Shown: piece by piece, positions 34,032 to 46,775 of the stretch
Layout of the letters: the number at the start of each line of letters is the position of its first letter
Position numbering within the stretch: the stretch's first letter is position 1
NCBI GenBank assembly: GCA_020747065.1
Contig: JAGMVK010000004.1
Span: forward strand, 2,728,001 to 2,792,000
Source: Cadophora sp. MPI-SDFR-AT-0126
Taxonomy: Eukaryota > Ascomycota > Leotiomycetes > Helotiales > Ploettnerulaceae
Direction: 5' to 3'
Length of the DNA: 64,000 nt
Program-made: the position numbers and the translations under genes
The notes under the pieces: generated by a model
Seen by the model: the letters and a program-made list of their open reading frames with translations, nothing else
Databases searched by the model: none
Told to the model about the DNA's origin: nothing

Positions 34032-36182
34032 TTAAGCATCCTTGCTCTTCTTGCCTTTCTTCTCCTTTTTCTCCTTGGACTTCGCGTCACCGTTCTCCTT
34101 CACCTTTTTCACCACAGGCTTGGGAGATTCCGGCTCGGAAATATCTTGGGCGACTTCGGTGACTTCAGTAGCAACAGGCTTCTTCGCCTCACCCTTCTTG
34201 CTCTTGTCTCCTCGAATAGCCTTAGGATCCACACCCTTCCTCCTCAAACTACTCTTCTTTGCCCTCTCAATATATGCCTCATCCTCACCATCATCCCACC
34301 CACCAAACGCATCCTCCTTCGTCTCGTCATCCGTCTCCGGCACAGGTCTTTTATCAACGATAACATCATCGACGTCCATCTTGACACCATTACTAGCAGC
34401 ATCGCCATTCTTCGGCGATGGACCCGTCTTCTTGAACTTCGAGACGAAGAAGCCATCCACATTGTACGCATGTGGGTAGTATCTACGTGTCAACTTCATA
34501 GATCGATCAAAGGACTTGCCCATGTAGGCTGTGAATCCTTCTTTTCCGAAAGCGAGGTTCGTTTCGACGAGTTTGACGTTAGGACGTTTGGAGAGCGCAT
34601 ATTGCACTACTTGCTCGTTCTCTTCAACTGTAACGGAACAAGTGGAGTAGACGATGTATCCACCGGTCTTGCTAGCATGGTCCACGGAATCGATGGCGGC
34701 GAGGAGTAGTTGCTTTTGCAGATGAGGAAGCATGAGGAAATCCTTCTCGGTCTTGTTGGTTTTGACACTGGGATCTTTGGCTATGACTCCAGTTCCAGAA
34801 CAAGGCGCATCAAGGAGCACACGATCGAAACCACCAATCACTTTGGGAAATTCGCGAGCGTCGTAATTGCATACGATAGTGTTCTTAGCGCCTAGACGAT
34901 GGATGTTACCGATTAGACCTTTGGCACGGGACTTGTTGCTATCGTTGGCGAAGATGCACCCAGTGTTCTTCATTAGTGCTGCGATGTGGGTGGTCTTTCC
35001 ACCGGGTGCAGCAGCCATATCTAGGACTCGTTCGTGTTCTTGAGGAGCCAGTGCCATGACTGGGAGGAAAGAGGACGCGGCTTGGAGAATGTAGTGTCCA
35101 GCGAGGTATTCTGGGGTAGCTCCGAGGGGAACAGCACTTTCAAAGATCTGAAGACCAATTTTTGACCATTTTCCAACGGGCTCGAGGACTACACCGCGAT
35201 TGATGAGAGCTTGTGCGAGGTCTCGTCTGTGGGTTCGGAGCGTGTTGGTTCTGATTACGACAGGACGATGGGTCTCGTTTGCTTCGAAGAAAGCGAAAGC
35301 TTCTTTTGGTGGGAAGAGATTGAACAATTTCTCGGCCAGGTATTCCGAGTATCCGTAATAAGCACAAATGTCCTTGATCAATTGCGCCGTATATTCTGCT
35401 CTCGATCGTCCCTCTTCCGACAGGTTCGCAAAGTCGTCCAGTACTCGGACGGTATCGTTGATTCTCGTTCGCAAAAGTTGTAAATCAGGAGCCAGTAAAT
35501 CATTCTTCTTGACACCCTCCTCATCAGAATCGGAATCCTCCAAAATGTGCGGTCTGTCTCCAGCGATATTCGTCTGCAGCGCCGCTTCTTCCAGTTCAGC
35601 TTGTGCATCTGCAGCCTCCTCTGCCATCTGTTCGTCCAGCTTCCTTGTCAGCCCAGCAATATTGGCCGCCGTCAATTTCTCCTCTGCGTCCGATTCATCT
35701 TCATCCTCAGAAAACATAGCTCTCGTCTGGTGATCGTCCGCAGAATCATAAACCTCACTCCCCGAGTCCAAGAAATCATCACCAAGCCCTCCCTCGATAT
35801 CCAAGTCATCAAACTCATCTCTCATAAGATCTGACTCGTCGGAGCCATCGCCCATATCCTCATCCTCATCTGATGCAGGTAATGGCACCTGTTCCGCCTT
35901 CTTCGATTTCTTCAGCGCCGATTTTTGCGAAGGAAGTCCAACACCATTGGCCGATTTCCCTTTCGCAGAATCCTTTTCAGTTTTGCTTTTCTTTCCCGCT
36001 TTCTCTCCGATATCTCCTCCAGCAGATGCACTCTTTCTCCTCTTCTTCGAGCTCGCATACTGTAAACTCTCCGCTCTGGATTCCGTAACCGACATGCCAG
36101 CTTTGCGCTTCAGGTTTGTGAAATGCGCCTCGTCGAGCGGCTCGGGCATGCCCTGCTTTTTCATACGTCTTCCGACACCCAT
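34032..36182 (-). CDS. NOP2: Nop2-type 25S rRNA (cytosine-C5) methyltransferase
   Basis: Intronless, 716 aa starting at the ATG at 36182 (MGVGRRMKKQGMPEPLDE, the usual fungal start). The nucleolar enzyme methylates a cytosine of 25S rRNA and is needed for 60S subunit assembly. The N-terminal third is Lys- and Asp/Glu-rich. The RsmB/NOL1/NOP2 catalytic core has the AdoMet motif 'MAAAPGGKTTH' near residue 386, motif IV 'DAPCSGTGV' near 456 and motif VI 'YSTCSVTVEEN' near 511, each with its cysteine. The C-terminus is Lys-rich, typical of nucleolar proteins. It shares a 309-bp intergenic region with the divergent GET5-like gene. Confidence 0.96.
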   Translation of the reverse strand: MGVGRRMKKQGMPEPLDEAHFTNLKRKAGMSVTESRAESLQYASSKKRRKSASAGGDIGEKAGKKSKTEKDSAKGKSANGVGLPSQKSALKKSKKAEQVPLPASDEDEDMGDGSDESDLMRDEFDDLDIEGGLGDDFLDSGSEVYDSADDHQTRAMFSEDEDESDAEEKLTAANIAGLTRKLDEQMAEEAADAQAELEEAALQTNIAGDRPHILEDSDSDEEGVKKNDLLAPDLQLLRTRINDTVRVLDDFANLSEEGRSRAEYTAQLIKDICAYYGYSEYLAEKLFNLFPPKEAFAFFEANETHRPVVIRTNTLRTHRRDLAQALINRGVVLEPVGKWSKIGLQIFESAVPLGATPEYLAGHYILQAASSFLPVMALAPQEHERVLDMAAAPGGKTTHIAALMKNTGCIFANDSNKSRAKGLIGNIHRLGAKNTIVCNYDAREFPKVIGGFDRVLLDAPCSGTGVIAKDPSVKTNKTEKDFLMLPHLQKQLLLAAIDSVDHASKTGGYIVYSTCSVTVEENEQVVQYALSKRPNVKLVETNLAFGKEGFTAYMGKSFDRSMKLTRRYYPHAYNVDGFFVSKFKKTGPSPKNGDAASNGVKMDVDDVIVDKRPVPETDDETKEDAFGGWDDGEDEAYIERAKKSSLRRKGVDPKAIRGDKSKKGEAKKPVATEVTEVAQDISEPESPKPVVKKVKENGDAKSKEKKEKKGKKSKDA

Positions 36183-36491
36183 CTTGAATATCAATTGTCG
36201 GAATTATCGTGGGAGAATTGCGTTGTTAAGAGAGGTTTCTCTTTAGTGTGGGGATGCTCAGAGCTCTCGAAATTCTGGATAAACTTTTTTGGAAAATTGT
36301 CGATAAGATTTAGCGGGCTTTTAGCGTTCTTTATCGATACAGGCGCCGACTCTCCGCGCCAAGATTTCGAACTTCAGCGGGCTTGAGCCTCAAGAATCTA
36401 TCCCGCCTTGTCAAAAGGACAAGCGTCATTTGAGTCAAAGCTCCGTATCTTTTCTACTTCCTCCAAGATCAAGCAGATCCCCAATTCCAAC
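36183..36491. promoter_or_regulatory. Bidirectional promoter NOP2 / GET5-like
   Basis: 309 bases separate the two divergent start codons, so both promoters and 5' UTRs must fit here. No specific factor site is claimed. Confidence 0.6.
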
Positions 36492-37149
36492 ATGACGGAA
36501 CTATCATTCGCCAAATCCTTCCTCACAACCCTCGATTCGAGGCCTAGCAAAATCACAGCAGATCATGTCGAAGACCCAAAGAGCTATCCCGCTCACAGCG
36601 CAGTATGAAACCCCTCCTTCCCTCCAATCGCTCAGCTAACAAGTGCAGTACATCCTCCCTAAGATGCCACGACCCCTAGCAAAGAAAGTCAAGCTCACCC
36701 CTGGCGCCGAACGTTCCCTCTCCGTAACCCTCAAATCCCTCCGCAACCCTCCACTAGACATTACACTCCCCTCGCAAGCCCTCAGCACCTCGATCCTCAC
36801 ACTCAAAGAAACGCTATCTGCTCAAACTTCTATCCCTGTGGCGAAGATCCGGTTACTATTTAATAAGAAGCCGGTGCCGGATAGTAAGGTGTTAAAGGAT
36901 TTAGTGGGGGAGGAGGATATGAAGGCTGAGTTTGGGGTTATGGTTATTGGGGGTGCGGCGGCGCTGAAGAGGAGCGAGAGTGAGGAGGTGGAGCCAAAGG
37001 TTGCCCATATGGGTGAGGGAAAGGAGGTTCTGAAGTCGGAGGAGTTTTGGGCGGACCTGAAGGGGTTCTTGACGCAGAGGTTGAAGGATGAACAGGAGGG
37101 GGAGAGGGTGTGGGGTGTTTTTAAGGAGGCGGTTGAGAGTGGGAAGTGA
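36492..37149 (+). CDS. Get5/Mdy2-like ubiquitin-fold protein
   Basis: Two exons, 36492-36602 and 36649-37149, giving 203 aa; the 46-nt intron has a GCTAAC branch site. Three parts are visible. A short N-terminal helix region ('LSFAKSFLTTLD', Get4-binding in the family) comes first. A central ubiquitin-like domain has 'IPVAKIRLLFNKKPVPDSKVLKDL'-type strands (residues about 65-130). A C-terminal helix pair, 'SEEFWADLKGFLTQRLKDEQ', is the usual homodimer module. In yeast Get5 links Get4 and Sgt2 and helps pass tail-anchored proteins to the ER. Family assignment rests on the three-part layout and the C-terminal block. Confidence 0.78.
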
Positions 37150-37533
37150 GTTGGTATAAGATAGAATGTAATGCATAGCATATCAAGCGCGGAGTTCAGG
37201 ATGGCAAAACAAACGACATGGAGTGCATCTTGTTGTCATGGAATAGAATGCGATCTTGAGAATGTTCTATCAAGAAGTAGCTTTTGATATATTCATATCT
37301 GTTGTCGTAGTCCATTCCATGCACGATCTTGACTATTGCCTTCTCCAAACAAAAGAAGAGAAGAGAAAGCCTGACTGAGAATCAGGAGCAGAATCAATCG
37401 CCTTACTATGCATATCATCGCAGGCAAATGAGCGCACCCGCACCAACGAAACACTTATCCCCTCTTCCCTCTCTACACTTCCCTTCGGTCATTGCTTCAT
37501 CATGAAATGTATCTTTGTGTGTCGGAAAACTGT
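37150..37533. other. Convergent spacer GET5-like / cofilin
   Basis: 384 bases of 3' flank. No gene is seen. Confidence 0.5.
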
Positions 37534-38385
37534 TTAGGCCAATCCCTTGCTGACTTTGTTGAGGACGGACTGGTATTCAATATCATCTTCGTCGTTTGCT
37601 TGGAATTCGGTAGCAATGCCGTTCAGTGCGCGCTTCAGAGCATCCTTGGAAGAAGCGTAGATCATCTTGGGCTAAAGTACTTGTCAATAATTACAATTAT
37701 AGTTAAAAGTTTAGGAAGCATACCTGGATTCCGGCATCATCTGGGGACCACGCGATGAATGTAATCTTGCTTCTACATCCTGTATTAACTCTGGGCTTGT
37801 CTCCAAGACTCGAATTGCATACCTTGTTCCCTCACCAGACGACAGGTCGTAGTTGAAGTCATAGACAGCGTATCTTGGGCCCTTGCCAACCTTTCCCTAT
37901 GCCAAGTATCAGCGACCGCTCTACACCAGGCTTGACTGTTTTCCGCCTACCATCTTGTTCTTGGTCTGGGCATTGATGAGCTTCTCACGAAAGTTATCCC
38001 AGTCGCCATCTTCGCTCGACTCCTCAACAACGATCTCTTTATAGTCGTCTGACAGCTTGTAGATGATGTACTTGATCTTTTTGGCGAGCTTCAAGTCGTT
38101 AAAGACGCTGATGCATTCGGGCGAGACCTGAACACTGTTCCATTATGAACATCAGTATATGCACTTCAACAAAGTATTGCCATACTCGGTGAGCGAGGGT
38201 TGCGAGTATAAGGATGGTCTGGAAGGGCGGTCTGGAAGGGCGGTCTTGAAGGAGAATATCATGGGTGCCTCGACTACTGTGGAATGAGTGAGGGGTTACG
38301 TGGGACTGACCCTGATTGAGACTACATCATGCCATGCATTAGCGATTGCTTTTCAATTTTCATTGAAGCTGTGGAGACTTACCAT
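37534..38385 (-). CDS. COF1: Cofilin (actin-depolymerising factor)
   Basis: Secure coding exons 38127-37951, 37896-37823, 37772-37724 and 37671-37534 encode 145 aa of the ADF-H domain: '[14 protein letters not shown]', '[18 protein letters not shown]', '[12 protein letters not shown]', '[18 protein letters not shown]', '[13 protein letters not shown]'. The start is probably the ATG at 38385-38383, followed at once by a GTAAGT donor, so the first coding exon would be a single codon. A 12-nt exon (38311-38300) may then join to 38127, but this N-terminus is less serine-rich than expected, so the link is uncertain. The protein severs and depolymerises actin filaments and is essential in fungi. 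Five or six exons in 150 codons is intron-rich compared with its neighbours. Confidence 0.9.
38216..38252. repeat. Short tandem repeat, 13-base unit, about 2.8 copies
   Basis: The unit GGTCTGGAAGGGC is repeated twice, with a third partial changed copy. It lies inside the 5' intron region of cofilin. Confidence 0.6.
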
Positions 38386-39117
38386 GCTGGCGATGAGTTT
38401 TGTGCGACAAGCAGTGAGGAATCAACAAGCCTGCCCACGATGTTGTCAGCGTTTATCAGGCAGGGAAAGCGGCCGGCTAGTGAAGAGCCTAAGGGAGCGC
38501 TCGTCGCAAGAGAGATTGAATACATACGGCGAAATAAGACAGCTCGATTCGAGGACTCGGTATTGGGCTTCGGATCGTATTTGAATGTCGAAAAGTGGTG
38601 GGGTAGTGTTTATCGGCGGTTTGCTCTGTTGTTGCGCGAGGGATCGAGTTGGTGGGGTGTTTGGATCACGTGCAAGCTAGCTTTAATTGGATTTTCGGGA
38701 CCTCAAGCCAGTTCCTGGAAGGCAACAACTGGAAGCTCTCTTGTGCTTTTATGTTTTTCGATAGTTTTCTAGATCTATTGCCTAAAGCTTCGTTGATACC
38801 TAAATCATTTCACTGCTACCTGAAAAGTCTCTTTACAAAGACAGCACGGCTTGATAGGCATCACTGAAAGTCAGCCCGTGGCAAAGTGCCACGCAATGTG
38901 AATGTTCGACTTGTTTTTGGCTTATTATTCTACCTGGCTTCCTTCCTAAACACCTTATCGCTCTGCAATTCCAAATCTAAAACAAGGTATGAAGAGGACT
39001 GAGTGGGGTGAAGTGTTATACAACATTTGAGAACAGTCATGTAATCATTGCAGATCAGGAGCTCGTCCCCAGAGCAAGACCGTCACGGGTATCTTACATC
39101 TCTCGCCGGTTTTTAAT
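38386..39117. other. Spacer between cofilin start and HSP60 stop
   Basis: This holds the cofilin promoter and the HSP60 3' flank. A 147-codon plus-strand frame (38329-38772) crosses it but overlaps the cofilin 5' end antisense and shows no family. Confidence 0.5.
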
Positions 39118-41068
<1,951 letters not shown>

Positions 41069-42815
41069 GCTGAAAATATTATAAAGAGTGGTGCTGATAC
41101 AAGAGGTACAAGTACAAAGAAGGGCAAGAGCTTCAAGGTGTAAAGGAATTCGTGGTGTTGCGTGGAAAGAGCTGAACAGAGATGGGTTGTTGATTTGCTT
41201 CGAGATCTCAAATAAAAAACTGGGGTGCAGGCTCCATAGAATCTTCTAAAAGAAATTCACTAGCTCATTTGTGGTTAGTGTCAGAGAACGGCTGGATCAT
41301 CTTATGTCCGACCCCATCCCTTTCCTATGTCTCATTCCTCACACCTTCGATGTCTATCATCACCAGCTGAGTGCGCTTCTTTACTTATTTATTTGCACTG
41401 CACGGTTTCCAGAGAATTGAGGATTGCTCCACTCTTCGAATTCAACTATCAAGACTGGATTTGACTCGACAACACACCGGTGGAAAATTGCTGAATATCT
41501 CAGTTAGTCAGCATCCAATATTGTTCAACAATGGCAAAAAATTCAAAACTCTGAAGCTGGACAATTCTTCAGAATTATAAACGGATGCCGCTCAAAGAAA
41601 GACGCCTATTTATTACACATCGTCGGTCTTCATGACCTCCTGTCTTTGAACAGTTCCCGGAAATTTTTGAGCTGATCAATTTTTTGTGGCCTGGGCGTGA
41701 CTGAGAAAGGACCCAGCAGGATTGCTACATTGAGAGAACAGGCGGAATCTTTCCCCTCAAGGCTGCAAGACGCAACATGTTCTATACTGTGAATCGGCGA
41801 GTTGTGAGTGATGGCGGTTTTTAGTACGCCCTTTGTTTGCGATACCACCTAGAGCCATGACGTCTCGCATGTAGAATTTTGAGTCGTCTGTAAGTTGAAA
41901 GTCCCCACTCTAAGGCATGATATTGTTTCTTACAGAGGAATCAAGTTCTTCTTGGCACTGTGTAGATTTAGCAGGCCATGCCTTATGGCTACGATGTTTG
42001 ACTACTGGAGCTTCAACACTCGTTGAGTTTTCTGCAGTCATGCTCGTCTCAGTTTGCAATCTTCTTCCTGTCACCCAGAAACAGCCAGATCGAGTTCTTC
42101 TCATTGATAGATGACTGGCTTGTATCTGTCGTACTATCTTTTATGCTTTGTCAACATGGTCGACTTCCGTATTACCCTTTATGTCTGTTGAACTGGATAC
42201 AAACCTCAACACCGGCTTCTCCCTGGTTTTGACCAGACATTTCACACTGAAATGATTGGCTGCACCCGATTAGACAAGTAAATCATCGCTTGTCATTGCA
42301 GGTGAGATTGATTCGCTTTGGATTTCCAACGAGTTTGTTGGAGAAGTCACTTCGAGTGACCAGGGCTCTGGCAAATCAGTCCTGGCTAAAAGACCAGACA
42401 GAATAATGGTGAGAAAGGTCACGTAATCCTACCAACACTTCAACATACTATCCTCTTCTGACCATGCATATCTAAAACAAATTGATGTATTCTTCGAACT
42501 TGGCTGCATCATTGTTTTTCCAAAGTCTTAAGTTGCTGAGCTAACTTAACTCCTCCGCTTTTCCCCTTCCTTCCCGAGTGTCCTTCACCAGCTCCCAATT
42601 CTACAGGGCAGCAACAACCAGTCCCATCCACATCCACAACGATGGGAGAATTCTGCGCGTGTCTGCAATTACTCGTAAGGTCTTATATGATCCTTGAGAC
42701 ACGTGGTAAGTTTTTCTTCTCGCTCTTTGCCGTTAATTGCCTGCATTTGCCTCGTTCCCTCCGTCAACAATTACGCCTCAACCACCAAGATTCTCAAACA
42801 CCGGTCATTGAAGCG
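41069..42815. other. HSP60 upstream region and gene-free sequence
   Basis: The first few hundred bases are the HSP60 promoter. The rest shows only short frames with no recognised domain. Confidence 0.5.
41239..41259 (-). promoter_or_regulatory. Possible heat-shock element upstream of HSP60
   Basis: GAATCTTC followed by TAAAAGAAATTC contains alternating GAA and TTC triplets in partly regular spacing, 170 bases upstream of the ATG. HSP60 genes are usually HSF1 targets. The spacing is imperfect, so this is only a candidate. Confidence 0.3.

Positions 42816-42852
<37 letters not shown>
42816..42852 (+). repeat. Poly-C homopolymer, 37 bases
   Basis: An uninterrupted run of C at 42816-42852. Such long C tracts are rare in fungal nuclear DNA. 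It could be a real unstable tract or an assembly or sequencing artefact; flanking sequence gives no clue. Confidence 0.9.
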
Positions 42853-45800
42853 ATTTGGTTTGAAATGCTCATATGGGACGCCAGTCATTCTCTGGACGCC
42901 TGGCTGATAGCTGCGATCGTTTGGTAAGTTAGCTCTTCCCCCCAAAGATCAATCTGCCCTCGGGAGGCTGGATCTCCGGTCCTTTGAAGCACAAGCTCAA
43001 TGGCACGGGTCTTTGGCTGATCGTGACATTCTCGCAGGCTTTCAAAGATGTCGCTGTAATACGCACGAGACACTGCACAACAGGTAATGGCTCTAGACTT
43101 CCAGACTGCTTTGATTTGGGAGCTAATGTTACTTGTTGACAGATCGCCTACCTATCCTCTTCTCCTCCATTCATAAGGACTTCCGTTTAAGGCTTTCTTG
43201 TCCGGACATTCCTCTGCTAGACCGCCCTGCCGATTCAGATGAGAATTACAATCCAGACGTAAAGAAGAAGATGAAGACGACCCGCCGTGATCAGCGCATC
43301 ATAGGATTCCCGTGTCAAGGAGTTTCTTGAATATTTTCCTGCTGGGCCGCCCTGCAGTTCCAGACGAGTTTTACAATCCAAACATCAATGAGAAAACGAC
43401 CATCCGTGTTCCTGCCCCTCGTTTTCCTCAAAGCCAGAGTCCAGGTACCAATATCGAGTCCGGCCTGCAAGTCCCACACGCCACCCCCGTTACCCTATCG
43501 GTCTTAATTCAGCACTCTTCAGCCTCTGCTACAATTCGACACTGAAGAAGAAGACGAAAATTAGGGTTGGAGTGCATCATCCAGGAGTCCATCTCTTACC
43601 AAAAAATCAATAACCTTCCGACATCCCCCAGTACCATCGGAGATCTTCACAGCATTTACGACGATACTCTCTGTTCCTCGTCGGAATCGATTCAATTTCC
43701 ACTCTCACTGGCTTGTACGATGAAAGCAGGTCATTTCCCCCTTCCATCCTCACCTGTGCTAGGTACTGGCCGAAGTCTAGCCGCTCTGAAACTAGGCCTA
43801 AATGGTGTTCACTCCTTATCGACTAGAGCCTCATCGAATGGTGCTGTGTACGCATGACTCTCCCGAAACCGCGTCAATATTGCTGTGCAAGATGAGTAAT
43901 TCACAGTGCTTCTCACGAGCTCTACTGATGGTGAGATCTCACATCGCAGTTGTGCCAGAGCTCTGCCTTCTTAATCACCAATATTTACCTCCCAGTCCAC
44001 TATGTACGTCCGCGAACGGTCGGCAGCCTGGCAAAGAAGCATAGAAATGTCCTAAAAGCCGTGATCTCCAATCATGCTTCCTCTTGAACGAAATGCTGTC
44101 ATCCCGCCGATACAGCTCTAAGCTTTACGATCGCTCTCAAATACTCGAAGATTCCCTCGAAGACGAAGTCCACAATTACAGCCTCACCATACCTCACACA
44201 AATGCAAAGGCGAAAATACAATCGTGGAGAATGAAGTCACAAACGCCACAGGCGCTTTTGCATCAACACACGAAATGCAGATTTGTGGATTCTCGCTTCT
44301 TTCGGGCGAAGCAAGCTCAGCACCCAAATCAAAACAAACAATCACAAGAAGTACGGCGGTGGACCCACCTTTCAAGTCACTCTTGAAAAAGGGTAATCCT
44401 AACATGATACTCTTTGTTGAGAAATAAGACGTGAGGTGAAAGTTGACCATGCACCCTCCAATCTAGGAACGGAAGACGCTCTGCGGCAACGAGTACCTAG
44501 ATTACCGCATATCCAGCTAGAAAAATCAACATTTGAGGGACATGCTGAATTTAGATAATCGGGCTTCTAGCATTCTTTAATCCCGATACTTTCTTCGAAT
44601 TCCTGACGCGTTCTTTTCTCCATCGGTTCCGCAGCCTGCCTCGTCGTCTCTGGTACACGTCACAAAAAAGAGCACCGGTGGTCAAAGGAAAATTCAACAG
44701 TCGAGCTTGAAAGGAGATCTTAAATGATCGTAAAGCAATGCGCAATATTCAGGCGCTGGTGCTCACTTTCGGAAGCTCCTTCAACCACAAGCAAAGCCAC
44801 CATCATGTTTCGGAGAAGGCTGGGTATGGGCCCCTTGGAATTGAACTTCTGGTACGTACAGCGGTTGACCACTTATGATTGTTACTGCATTCTTGTTGCC
44901 TGCTTCTGCTTCGCCACTTTTGCCATTGCGAAATGTATTTATTTTAAAGTTCTGGAATCATTCAAGCTCTGCGAGAGTGCTTCGCTCGTCCACTGCATAT
45001 GCTTTTACATTAAATATCTTGCTAGTGTGCCAATTTCTTTGCTTTGAATTCCCTGCCCTTTTTCATGCTATGCTTCAGCTTTGGAGTCCTCGATTTGCGC
45101 GTCATACTGAGAGGAAGTGAGAATCACAATGGTGAAAATCAAGCGAGGTGATGTCTGATTCCGTCAAATCGACACTTGCTAGAGGAGAAACTTCCATCGA
45201 GCCATGCTCTGAGGAACCTTACCACGCTTTTGGAAGTTAATTTCACGCTTTGAGTGCCGTCAAATTTTATTTGTGGCTTCTTTGCGTTTTGATACTTGGT
45301 CTTCTGTTCGGCTTCGTCCCAAGTTGCTGCTGTCATGATCGAGCAAAGTGAGGTGATCTTGGTCTCGAAGATGAGAATCTTCGAGGGAAGCGTCTGAGCG
45401 CGGACTCTAGACCCATGAATCAACTTCGAGTAGGAGTACTCAGAGGTTAGACCTTAATGTTTCGTTGAAAGCTTGTTGTAAACTTCTTGCCCTTTAAGTG
45501 TTTCTACGTGCTCAACTACTTGCATCCTTGCCCCTTGAGCGCGTAAGGTAGTACAGGATACAGCTGCGCGTGTGCAAGAACCCTGCTATTGGCTGTATAT
45601 GATAGGTCAATTCGTTGATTTATTGTTTGATGCCTCTGTGGCTGGTCACCGGAGTCGGGAAGTGGGAACAAGCATCCTGAAGTGCGAGATTCTGCTTACC
45701 TCTCATGTTTGGACGTAGACCACGGCTTTGCACTTTTAGTGGGGGGTCTTGCAAATAGTACGGCAGATGGAGTTCACTTGCATGAAGGAGTTCTGAGCTC

Positions 45801-46775
45801 TAAGTTTTTGATCGCATTTGCTAGTTCGGTCTGCGCGGATAACTTCTTGAGACCACTTTGGCTCAGTTTGATTTTTACATTTCGCATTTTCCACTTTGGA
45901 GGAACAACATTTTAGCACCTCCATTCTTAAGAAGCGTAGTGGTCCACTTCAAACTTCTCAGTTAGCAGTCCATATTATGCTCCTTTCCCAGACATAAGTT
46001 CTATTATTCGTTCAAAAAATTGCGAAGTTTGAAGCTGCAAGAAATGGTAGAAACTGCTGTTCATGACAGAGAGGAGCATTAAAGATCATCTCTGGAACTT
46101 TTGAATTATCACTTTGTATAGAAATAAATCACTTTCTCGCTTTGCACCTGATTGAATTTCATTTCATCCGCATTGATCATCAAATTTTCATATCCACATC
46201 TGTCCATCAGACTGACCCGAAAGTGCAGTCATCCACAAAGACCGGAACCGCGTCAATCCAAGAGCACCCACGAAGCATCTCTCACCAAGCAATTAAGCCC
46301 AATTACTATCGAAGGAGACCTTAGGGGTCCTATCAACCATGCAAGCACCGTTGATGAGAATAACCAGAGTGCCGCGCCACACCATGCAGGACATCAATTT
46401 GGGGAAGCATATAAAAGAGCGGAGGGTGTTGAGGAACGAAGCCAACTTCGAACCCACAAATCTCAGCATATCTCCTTCGTCGAAGAGAATTTACGTGTCA
46501 TTCATGAACTCATTGAAAAAGGGGGTCAAAGAAATGAAGTATGCAAGGTCAACCACATCATCAAACCAAAGATGCACCAAATCCGGTATCGAAATTGAAC
46601 CTGAAGCTGAAAGTAGCTGCGACGCGAGGTCGAGAGAGGATAGAACCAGGGACCCGAAGATCGAAAAGATATGTTAATACAATCAAGAAGAGAAGAGGTC
46701 ATTCCAAAGACAATGGTCAAAGGATGGCGGTTTTGTTGCGGCAGGGCCGCACCTGCCGGTATGAGTGTTGGGAAT
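42853..46775. other. Gene-poor region with relics
   Basis: About 3.9 kb without a supported gene. Decayed fragments at 43192-43562 are listed separately. The longest frame (46152-46598, 148 codons) has no recognisable similarity. Frames at 44084-44427 are likewise not recognised. Confidence 0.45.
43192..43562 (+). pseudogene. Two tandem decayed fragments resembling part of the nuclear protein at 46776-49387
   Basis: At 43227-43310 one frame reads 'DSDENYNPDVKKKMKTTRRD', close to 'NSDEDYNPNLKKKTTSRGKR' in the nuclear protein. A second, weaker copy about 130 bases on reads 'PDEFYNPNINEKTT'. Just after it, near 43530-43562, 'LQFDTEEEDEN' parallels 'LNYNTGDDDEEDEG', which follows in the same order in the nuclear protein. 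The two copies also match at DNA level (TTTCTTG to ACAATCCA). No long frame joins them, so they are remnants of a duplicated segment in opposite orientation to the intact gene. Confidence 0.5.

Noticed and set aside
38329..38772. 147-codon plus-strand frame
   Set aside because: It runs antisense through the cofilin 5' region and its promoter with no recognisable domain.
46152..46598. 148-codon plus-strand frame
   Set aside because: No recognisable domain, no splice-site context and poor codon pattern; it lies in a gene-poor relic region. Kept only as an unverified frame.
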